Positions 52,001-60,250 of a stretch of DNA of 64,000 bases are shown piece after piece (the stretch's first letter is position 1; every line of letters begins with the position of its first letter). Source of the DNA: Synanceia verrucosa (Eukaryota > Chordata > Actinopteri > Perciformes > Synanceiidae); NCBI GenBank assembly GCA_029721515.1, contig CM056561.1:15905135-15969134 (forward strand), written 5' to 3'. Made by a program: the position numbers and the translations under genes. A model generated the notes under the pieces. That model ran no database searches and was not told where the DNA came from. It worked only from the letters and a program-made list of their open reading frames with translations.

Positions 52001-55000
52001 GACAACAGTGCTGTACACAGGATACATAAAACAAATGAAGCAGACAAAATGAGAGCAATAAAAATCAAAAAAGTGAAATAGGAACATTAAAAGTTAAAAA
52101 AGAACTACAGTGCCCATGATTTGAGTGTGCTCGTCCATGAAACGCCAGGGAAAAGAGGTGAGTTTTCAGAGGAGATTTAAAAGTCTCAAGGGTCTGGGAG
52201 GATCGTATGGAGATGGGGAGATTATTTTAGATTCTAGGACCGGCTGCAGCGAAGGCCCTGTCACCTCTCGTCTTCAGCCTGGTTTTAGGGACCTCCAGCA
52301 GCAGCTGATCAGAGGACCTTAGAGCTCTGGTTGGGAAGTGGCGATGCAGGAGCTCAGTTAGGTAAAAAGGGGCAAGACCATTAAGGGCTTTAAAAACCAT
52401 TAAAAGAAGTTTAAAATCAATGTGATAGCGGACCGGGAGCCAGTGGAGGGGACGCTGGAGTGATATGGTCATGTTTTCTTTTGTCAGAGAGCAGTCGAGC
52501 AGCAGCATTCTGGATTAGCTAAAGGCGGTTGATAAATGCCTTATGCAGAAATCTAACGTCGATGTGATGAAGACATGGGTGATCTTTTCAAGATCCACCT
52601 AAGAAAAATATCCCTTGGTCTTAGCTAAAATACATTGTTGGAAAAAGCTTGTATCCAATCACCAGTGCAACACCAATGTGGTATAAAGTTGTGCCCATTG
52701 CACTGAAAGTAAAAAGATCTGCTAACTGGAGAAAAGAGTAGACGTTGATGGTGTTCTGACACTTGATTACACCACATTCCAGTGGAGGAGTGGTTTTGAT
52801 AACAGATTTCAGTGTAATCTGAAGCATGTATCTCTCATATGATGTTGATTGCTATGCTGTTATGTTAGGACAACATTGACAACTGACAGGATACAGAAGT
52901 TCACTGATATACTGAAATAAGGAGAAGAATGGAAGTCAACACTTCATCATTCGGAGTTGAAAAGGAGAGAGGTTGAATACTGCTGTACCTCTATAGTTAT
53001 CTGTGGTGAGCTCATATTGACCTCCTGCGTGGCCAGTACTCTTTCTTTAGTCCTCATGTCCTTCATCACCACTGCCACATTCACAATGTCATCACCGGCT
53101 AGGACTGACTCATACTCAGAGGGAGGGATGGTGTGGCGGAGAGTCAGTACTGCAGAGAATGTAAAGAATGTGGAAAAATGAAACAAAGTAATTGGAAGGT
53201 GCAAAAGGATCAGAAGTAATAAGCAATTATTCAACAAGGTAATCCAATAAAAGTGCCTGAGAATGCACACCTCCTCACCTTCACCAGGCTGTATGTGCAC
53301 TTCTTTGTGTGTTTTCCAGAAGCTCTCCAGTGGGTTGCTACAATACTTCTTCAGTTGAGCATTGAGGTGCTCCATCAGGACCCTTGGGCTGCTTGACTGG
53401 TTTGTAACCGTCACACATATGACAATATTCTCACCCACTGATGGCACCCCATCAATGCTTAAGGACACCTCCAAACCAGGTGACATTCCTTCTGGACATG
53501 AAGAGGAAAAGTATTTGCATTGTTCAAATAAGCTAAACATAAACGAAACATAAACTAAACATACTTAGCATACCAGTATACATTTTTCGTGGAGGTGGTG
53601 CCAGTAGAAATTGACCCGCTGACTCTAACAGTGTTGTCGGTGGAAAACCAACACATATATCCTGTAGCTTTCGTAAAAGTATGATTAGAATGAAAGCTTA
53701 CCTGCTCCTAGTTCCGCACGAGTGGACTGCAAAGTAAACTCTGTGGTAAAAGCGAGAGGGATTTTGTTGTATCAAAAAGCAACAGTATCCAAGATGGTTA
53801 TAAATTAGCATAAAAAGGTAGATATAGTGCCAATAGGGATTGAACCTCTGATCATAACAGTGCGGTCAGTGGAAAACACCTAAATATACCCTGTGGCTTT
53901 TGCAAAAGTATGATTAGAGTGAAAACTTACCTGCTTCTCCTTCCAGTGGACTGGACTGCAGAGCAAATCCTGCAGTAAAAATGATTTTGTCATGAAAAAA
54001 GCAGAATCAAAACTGGCTACCTGTGATAATCCCTTGTAGTAGATGTGATACCAGAGGGACTTCACTGTGGCAATATTAGTACCTTTAGCGGCAAATACTA
54101 AATATACAAAATGCACCTCCAGCAAAACCAGTGGATTCCTATGATTAAGTGTGTTTTTCATACATGCATAAAAAATATTTCCAACTTTTCTGCATCAGAC
54201 ACAGAATCGCACCACTCATTAATGCCGCACTTGGCCCAGAAGGCCAATCACATGAAACAAGAGGCAGGCTTTACTACTTTACCACTTCCTTCCTGTTTTG
54301 ATGGCAGACAATGTGGTAGGGCTTGCTCATTAGTTAGCTGTTGGACTGTGAGAGAGCTATAAAATGTGTGAGAGATAAGGAAAGGCAATTCATATCTCAT
54401 GTTGTAGGCTCCATTGTACATAGAAAGAGGGTTTGTCCAACACCTGTAGATCAGCAGAATAGTATGAAGCCATTGGCAGTTGTGTATTGTATACTTGTGT
54501 ACGCAAGACAAATACAGCCAGAACCCACTTGAAAAACAATCCATAGAGCTACTGGAGATCAAAAATGCCACAAGGCACCTTTAAGTTTCCAAGAGAAGTT
54601 TCTTTTTAAGATATTTATGTGCACATATGTATGTTTGAATATGGAAAGGAGAGCCACTGACCACTCATTATCATTGTCCTGGAGGTAGTTAGTTGTCCCC
54701 CTAAAAAAGGACAGAAAATTGAGAAGTCAACTTTGTAAAGATGGGTAAAGATGCTTAATCACAACCACTGACCTCTCCTCGCGGTGCATCTTTCAGTGCC
54801 CGCTGGTTGCCCCCCTGAAAAGGAATTGGAAATAGGGAGTCAAACTTAAATTACACATGGAGAACAAATACAGAAAACACCCTACATCTACTGTGTCTTT
54901 TGGCTTTCATTTAAAGATCTTTATCCCGTCTTACTGTTCTTGCTCTTATAAGTTTGTGTGAGATTCTCTGGTGTGTCTGAGCCGATGCTCTTGGTGTAGA

Positions 55001-58000
55001 TCAGCTGTCCCACCGAGTCAGCATCCACCTTCCTGCCCACCACCAGCCCGTCACACACAATCATCCGTATGACGTCAGCATCAACAGCGGCATAGATGAA
55101 CGAAGTGTCATAAGGGGCACCGAGGTAACACCGCTGGATGGCAACTACTGGGCAAGGTCCACAGCAGAATATCCCTGCAAGAGATAGATGTGTCACATCT
55201 GACATATCCCATCTGGTTTAGTTACGTTACCCAGTTTTGTCCTGAGCCCATATTGTCTTGTCCTGATTTATTTTGAAGTCTCGTCCATTGTGTTTAAGTA
55301 GTCTTGTCTTCCCTTGTCCTTGTCAGTTTGTTTTCATCCGTCTCATGTGTGAGTCGGGTTTTCTTTGTTCCTTGTTTCACATCCCATGTTTCATGCAGCT
55401 AAGTATTTTGATTGTTGTTTTCCTGAGCCTCTGTTAAGAGTGGTTTTTGGTTTGTCATTCTGTTATCTTACATATACATACCTCCCCAGTGAGCGTCTTT
55501 TGTTCTTAGTCAGATTTATCATTTAGTTACCTCGTAGAGAGCATTTCTTGCTCCTCGCCAGAGAGTGACTTTTGTTTCCAGTTGATATTATTAATAATTA
55601 AATTTTACTTCCCTCCATGTGAGCATCTCTGTTCATTTACTGAGTTTCCCTTTTCTATGTCCATATAGTCAGGTTTTGCTTTACCCGCAAGAGTACTTTA
55701 CTTTGTTATTCTCTTGTATCCTGGGTGTTATGTTTGAGTTTGTTAATCATTTCCCTCACTGCTACAATTAAAGACATTCTTTCCTTTGAATATTTGGTTT
55801 GCAGTTTTTGTGTTTGGGCCCTTTCCGTCCCTGAGAGATCCTGAAAACATTCAGTTTCGATCAGGCACATCTAGCAAGGTGTTCAAGATGTATGTCCAGT
55901 TTGGAAATCCACCAACCCACTTAGCGCAGGGACCCACCTGCACTCTTCTCCTGAGGCGTCGGGTCCACAACCTGCCAGCCATCAAACCCTGTACCGAGGT
56001 CTGGTCTCCTCATCCAGCACTCCACCCACACATGGAAATTCCTGCAAGGGGACACACAGGTATGGATGCACAAACATGGACATGCACAGAAGAATAATAT
56101 GAAGTACTGAACAAAGTCATTTGTCCATGCACCTTCAATGCGTGTTTTAATTCAGACTTTCTTTCTCAGTGACTTCACCATTAACAACAGGAGTGAGGAA
56201 TTTCAAACTGAGGAATTTGTGTTTTTATATCCAAATCTGAAATAATTAATTAAGAGTTACAAACAACTACCAAAATGATTTTTGTTCAGCAATTACAATA
56301 ACTGTAATTTCAGTGAAAAAAAAAAGTGCTTTGCTATTTCTATTTTTTTTTTTTTGAGAACAGCAAATTTAAAAAGGCACGGATAACAATTTAACGGAAG
56401 ACAATTTTAGCATTAAAGAATTTGCACATTCTGGTTGATTGACCATTACAGATACATGAAAATATTTTGGTAATCAGCACTACTTTTAACTCTTTGACGT
56501 ATTTCGCCATCAAAGTGCTTTTTCGTCAGGGGTCACCGATCGTGGTCTCCCGCAGCCTGTGAGTAATTCTGAGGTTTCTGGGAGATGTAGTCAAAGCAAT
56601 AAGAGATGTTACATGCCAACAGCGATCAAAGCAGGAAGCGGAGATGATCATGATTAGAGAGCAAAATGGACGGATTCTGGTGAAAAAGTGGCGTTAAGTA
56701 TGGTAAGGTAAAAAGAATTTTTTTTTCATGATGAAATAAAGAGTCTTTTCTTTCATTTGAGCTAATCTGTGTTTTCAGAGACATGGTACAAAATATTCTG
56801 TGGGTCTTGAAATATGACTCAAAATTGCCAAAAAAAATGCTGGCACAAGGCACTTTCATAATTTCTGTTGAAATCTAAATGGACAAATCCTCCTGATAGC
56901 TACTGATAAAGCAACTGCTATCTTTGTGGTTTGAGAGAAAGAGACACCAACCAAATGCTGTCCTTTGACAGGTTGAGTTTTTCCCCTCTGCTTGTGTAAA
57001 ATTCTTCAATTTTCAAGTTGCCATCACCGTCATGGGCTGCATTAAAAACAGTCACCACCCTGGAGGGAATCCCCAGCACTCGCATCACTGGAAAACAGGC
57101 AATCGTAAAAACTAGACGCAAACTTGATTTTCAAATCATTCATATTGACAAACAAGCCTTGAATGTTAAACATGTTAAGTAGAAATACACCTTTTAAATT
57201 ACAAAAAAAATTAAGTAGTGATATTTCATTGATTTAAAAAAAAAAAAACTGCTTAGCATAAGAAATTCCTCAATGATTTTTTTTTTTTTTGAATACACTT
57301 GTGTCCTTATTATTCCTGTAGTACCTGTACAGAGGACAGACGCATAGACCCAGCACTGTCCATAGCGCACTGGGCTGCAGTTGGATGAGACCCAGCGGTG
57401 AAGGATGTCAGCGCTGCCGCTCCACTCTGTTGGTTTGATGCCATCTTTGTAGCTGCCCTGCCACTTCCCCTCCACAATACCTCGGTCATCATTACAGTTA
57501 ACCTTGGACAGGAGGAGAAACATAACTGACCTTTCTTTCTGTCTTCATTATGAAACTGCAGAGAAAAACAGTCTTCAGTAACTCACAGTCATGTTATGGA
57601 CAAATCAGTAAAGAATTTGGCAGGAGTTTTTACATATTTTATATCACTATTAATGCACATGCAGTCTTTGTAAGTGTCGTCCCTCACCATAGCACAGATC
57701 ACCCTGCTGAGGTAGACGGGGTCTGCTCGTTGGATGAAGTCTTTGTCTTTGCCCCTGAGGTGCTGTGGGCTGACCTCCAGGAGCGTCAGACAAGCCTCTA
57801 GGACCCCAGGCTCATACTGTACACATGGAAACACAAATGCAGCTGTACTATATTCTTACCTGCAAATAATGCTGTGATTATGCATGATCCATTCATAACA
57901 GTTGAGTATCACATACCTGCCCAAACGCCCAGGGCCGCCTGCTGATGTTCAGATGGGTGCCCATGTATACCAACCCATAATCACTCTTGATATACTCTTG

Positions 58001-60024
58001 TCTTTGGGCATCCAGTGGCATGTACACTGGATCATCTGAAAGGCAATAGCAGTGTTGTGGAATGACAAAAACATTGGAGATAATAACAGGAAGGAGTATT
58101 ACCACATGGACTGACCTTTCAGCCAAGGGTTGCAGAGCAGCACGAACGTTCCAACTGCATAGCTTCGTCTAGTCTGTATGGTCTCTATGTGGATCTGGAG
58201 GTGATACAGAGCCACTGAGGATTGCACAGGGGAGCAGATATGGATGGTGACTGACTGAGAATGCCTGTCACCCGGGTAGACTTTGGCTGACCAGCATTGG
58301 GGGTCGGACCACATGTCAGAGACCTGGACTGGGATCCTCTCTGACATACTGCCTGTATGGGGAAAGTAAACACTTGCAATTTACTTTAAGTTAATTCAAT
58401 ACACTCAGACATTTTGGTCAGATACAGTATGTCCAGGAACTTATGGTGTCTAATGCTGGACAATGTCAGCAAACAAAGACTCACACAGTTTTACTTTAAA
58501 AGGTATTATTTTTTTTTTTCCTTCAGTTAGAAGCTGCAGCAACTAAAAGTGTGAACATGTGCACAAGCACATGGCCACAGGTGTATGTAATAACAAAGAT
58601 ATTGTGAAAGTTACATAATACCATTAGGCCTGTAGGCATGCATGATAAAGGAATGGCTAATCCCTTCTGTCTGTATTGTTTCTTTTTCTGTGAGATGTAA
58701 AGAATGACACCACTCACGCCTGAGTGCTAAGCATGGAGTTGTTTCTTCTCATCTCACTAAAAAACAACTGACAGTATTTCCCAAAAATGTTGAATGAGTA
58801 AATTAACAAAAAGAGTTGTCATAAAGTCAGCAAATCGGCTCAGTAATACTTATATAAATTATGTTACCATTAGGCATGTTGCCACTAAGCTACTGTTCAA
58901 ACCAGAGTAAGGCTATACCACTCTGAGTGTATTGGATTGTTCCTTTTTATCACTTATGGCTGCAACGTGTTTCATTTATAAAAAAAAAAAAATATATATA
59001 TGAAATTTTGTCTTTCGGAAATGACACTCAGTCTTGCATTAAATGGGAGCAGACTATCTTCATATCAATAATATCTTCGATACCTAGCCAAACCTCCAGG
59101 AGCAGGCTCTCTCTGTGGGGATTCCAAGGCCCGCTGTGAAACAGCAGAGTCAGTTTGAAAGGTTTCCCTCGTCGTACGACCAGGTGCTTTTTGCTGAGCC
59201 CCTGTGTCTCATGAGAGGTTTGATTTTCAAGAGCCTCGAAGTTGATCAGCCTCAGTCGGCACTGGCTATCACCAGTACCTGGAAACAGAGAGAATACATT
59301 ACATGACAATGACATTTAGTTCACTGCACCTTAGTCTTTATTTGCACTATTAATTTTCACCACGAATCATAATTATTTATATGTATATACATTTTTACCC
59401 TGCTCTTCTCTCTTATACTTTATATTGTAAATAGTAATACTTTTTTATTGCTTCTTTTAATATTGAGATTCCATTTCTTGCTGTTGCTGCAACATAATTT
59501 CCCAGGTTGGGATCAATAAAGCTATTCTATTCTATAAATACTAGTCCAGTGGATAAAAAAAAAACTAAAATAAAGGATGAGTGAAAGAAGCCAGTCATTT
59601 CATTTTTTTCCACATTGTTCACCTTGAAAAACTACACCACCTCTCTGTCACATACTGTGCTAGACCATCCTTACATTCTGTCACATACTGTGCCCTGCAG
59701 CCATGCTAGTCACAATCAAAACTTTACAGCCTGTCTCTGTGAATTTATTAGCACCTCAGCAACTCAAACACTTGTAAAGTCAACCACTTGTTTCAACGAA
59801 GAAGTAAGAAAATATTCTCGGATAGAATGTCCTGAAAGTTAAAGGCACCCATTTGTATGTATCTGATAAATATTGAATTGATAATTATGTGATTTATTAA
59901 TTTCAGATTTTCAGTTTGTTACAGAGCCAAGACAGAAATTAGTCTTAAATAAAGCATGTATATCAACAAAGCTTTGCAGGGTGAACTCACCATAGATGTA
60001 GTGCGTCTGTTGCATGCGGTCCAT
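48671..60024 (-). CDS. Transglutaminase (protein-glutamine gamma-glutamyltransferase), TGM5/TGM2-like, complete, 17 coding exons
   Basis: Exons in transcript order: 59991-60024, 59084-59278, 58116-58352, 57917-58035, 57688-57816, 57325-57502, 56952-57087, 55938-56041, 54935-55174, 54773-54814, 54662-54700, 53931-53969, 53702-53740, 53279-53491, 52989-53149, 51180-51319, 48671-48827. All junctions are GT/AG and the frame stays open: 2,202 nt, 733 residues. It is a calcium-dependent enzyme that cross-links glutamine to lysine side chains. Approximate domains: beta-sandwich 12-155, core 156-457, linker 458-511, barrels 512-635 and 636-733. The triad is Cys288 (YGQCWVY), His346 (NFHVWVE) and Asp369 (WQVVDPTPQE). 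Trp252 matches the transition-state Trp241 of TGM2, with a constant offset of 11. Calcium sites 1 (Ala237/Asn240/Asn242/Asp244) and 3 (Asp317/Asp319/Asn321/Asp340) are conserved. FW near the barrel-1 hairpin recalls TGM5. No signal peptide is seen, so it is probably cytosolic. The exact paralogue is uncertain. Confidence 0.95.
48828..51179 (-). other. Transglutaminase intron 16
   Basis: It contains a (TG)n array at 48980-49017, a short GA run at 48835-48850, a dispersed-repeat copy at 49772-50245 (separate entry), and LINE-3'-end-like AT-rich sequence at about 50560-50880. No coding exon is seen within it. Confidence 0.7.
49772..50245. repeat. Dispersed repeat, second copy of the 43445 family
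   Basis: It starts actagaaaagcactcagaga followed by gcgcagacctccaccaag. Its distal part (gatccgatcaccaccaaaac, ttaggccacttctgatcaat, taacttttgagttactttgc) matches the right arm of 43445-43814. It lies inside transglutaminase intron 16 and lacks the internal inverted duplication of the first copy. Confidence 0.7.
51525..51780 (-). repeat. tRNA-derived SINE in transglutaminase intron 15
   Basis: Read on the minus strand it starts ctcagtgggtagagctggtc, with a B box (ggttcgaatcc) at about 51727-51737. It continues ccttgagcaagacactgaac and ends in gtaaagcgctgtgagctgtc near 51571. The tRNA-like head with an unrelated body marks a SINE different from the V-SINE copies elsewhere in the window. Confidence 0.8.
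51980..52530 (-). mobile_element. LINE (L2/Rex1-like) ORF2 C-terminal fragment and 3' region
   Basis: The minus strand encodes LQRPLHWLPVRYHIDFKLLL, then VFKALNGLAPFYL and LRSSDQLLLEVPKTRLK with TRGDRAFAAAGP. This is the familiar C-terminal end of teleost non-LTR reverse transcriptases. The 5' part of the element is missing, as usual for a 5'-truncated insertion. It lies in intron 15 of the transglutaminase gene, in the same orientation as the gene. Confidence 0.85.
52989..53491 (-). CDS. Transglutaminase exons 14-15: first C-terminal beta-barrel
   Basis: Exon 14 (53279-53491) encodes GMSPGLEVSLSIDG through HIQPGE, with the SFWKTHKEV segment that aligns with the SPFWQD region of TGM5. Exon 15 (52989-53149) continues LTLRHTIPPSEYESVL and ends SSPQITIE in phase 0. 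Together they make one immunoglobulin-like barrel of the normal length. Confidence 0.9.
53702..53740 (-). CDS. Transglutaminase mini-exon 13 (39 nt, phase 1-1)
   Basis: The acceptor ACCACAG precedes 53740 and the donor GTAAGCTT follows 53702. It encodes FTLQSTRAELGA, clearly related to FALQSSPLEGEA of exon 12 (F-x-L-Q-S identical, A-end retained). It joins exon 14 at GMSPGLEVSLS, the start of barrel 1, in frame. Confidence 0.8.
53931..53969 (-). CDS. Transglutaminase mini-exon 12 (39 nt, phase 1-1)
   Basis: The acceptor TACTGCAG precedes 53969 and the donor GTAAGTTT follows 53931. It encodes FALQSSPLEGEA. The exon and about 90 bp of downstream intron are repeated 229 bp further on as exon 13. 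It supplies a linker module between the core and barrel 1. Confidence 0.8.
54662..54700 (-). CDS. Transglutaminase mini-exon 11 (39 nt, phase 1-1)
   Basis: This is a tandem copy of exon 10, shifted by 111 bp. The acceptor is TTTTTTAG and the donor is the same GTCAGTGG. It encodes GQLTTSRTMIMS. The sequence has diverged more than its splice sites. It stays open only in the phase-1 frame, so it is either a real exon or a decaying pseudo-exon. Skipping it would not shift the frame. Confidence 0.55.
54773..54814 (-). CDS. Transglutaminase mini-exon 10 (42 nt, phase 1-1)
   Basis: The acceptor TTTTCAG precedes 54814 and the donor GTCAGTGG follows 54773. It encodes RGQPAGTERCTARR plus the first base of the next codon. 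It sits where the family normally has the YPEGSxxER calcium-site loop; only PAGTER loosely recalls that loop. It is the first of a duplicated pair with exon 11, and the flanking intron sequence is duplicated as well. Confidence 0.75.
55175..55937 (-). other. Transglutaminase intron 8
   Basis: The plus strand is T-rich with repeated tgtcttgtc/tccttgt wording and ends in a caattaaagacattc segment, which looks like the 3' end of an old retroelement. I cannot name the family. No exon is seen. Confidence 0.5.
55938..56041 (-). CDS. Transglutaminase exon 8: catalytic His and Asp
   Basis: The exon is 104 nt, the usual family length. It completes Trp343 and encodes NFHVWVECWMRRPDL (His346), then GFDGWQVVDPTPQEKS (Asp369). 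Both catalytic residues and the flanking consensus are intact. The donor is GTGGGT. Confidence 0.95.
56487..56860. repeat. piggyBac-type MITE candidate, copy 3 (truncated), in intron 7
   Basis: The left end ttaactctttgacgtatt is followed by cagcctgtgagtaattctga, gatcaaagcaggaagcggag and gtgttttcagagacatggta, shared with copies 1 and 2. It ends at gctggcacaaggcacttt without the terminal inverted repeat, so the right end is lost. Confidence 0.65.
57325..57502 (-). CDS. Transglutaminase exon 6: catalytic cysteine
   Basis: The exon is 178 nt, the usual length for this exon in vertebrate transglutaminases, and starts at VNCNDDRG. It encodes Asn240/Asn242/Asp244 of calcium site 1, Trp252 in GKWQG, and the active-site segment VRYGQCWVYAS with Cys288. 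The Cys is retained, unlike in the inactive relative EPB42, so catalysis is expected. Confidence 0.95.
59330..59536 (+). repeat. LINE 3' tail in transglutaminase intron 1
   Basis: The sequence ends cccaggttgggatcaataaa followed by gctattctattctata. AATAAA then an (ATTCT)n tail is characteristic of the 3' ends of L2-like fish LINEs. The element is inserted opposite to the gene. Confidence 0.65.
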
Positions 60025-60250
60025 GGTGTGACAGCAGGAGTTTCAAGTGCCTGAAGGAATGACAAACAGGCTCCACCTTCACACTGATAAGCATCACACT
60101 CTCCCTCTTTTGTTATGGCAATCCACCATTGTATGTCATTTTTTTTTTTAGCAAGCCTGTGCTATTAACTGCAACGCACCAGCATGCGATATATAGGTAT
60201 ATGATATGCAACACTTAAACCATTTTTTGCCATAAGATACTCATGACAAA
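60025..60250 (-). promoter_or_regulatory. Presumed 5' UTR/promoter region of the transglutaminase gene
   Basis: This lies directly upstream of the ATG at 60024 (ACACCATGG, a good Kozak context). A TATATA-like sequence is present on the minus strand at about 60188-60198, some 165 nt upstream of the ATG. Whether it acts as a TATA box, and whether an upstream non-coding exon exists, cannot be told from sequence alone. Confidence 0.3.

Larger units (their letters stand above)
53600..53975 (-). repeat. Intragenic tandem duplication (229-bp period) spanning mini-exons 12 and 13
   Basis: The block around 53702-53740 recurs 229 bp away around 53931-53969. The duplicated part includes intron sequence: gtaaaagtatgattagaatg at about 53673 against gcaaaagtatgattagagtg at about 53902, plus the (t/c)cagtggaaaac segments. 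The duplication thus copied exon plus intron, splice sites included. Confidence 0.9.

Noticed and set aside
52947..53540. 197-codon minus-strand frame read as one uninterrupted exon
   Set aside because: It contains transglutaminase exons 14 and 15 but also reads through intron 14 (53150-53278), which has clear donor and acceptor sites; the spliced model fits the family.
57310..57492. 60-codon minus-strand frame beginning MMTEVLWRGSG
   Set aside because: It is an alternative frame of transglutaminase exon 6; the correct frame carries the YGQCWVY active site.
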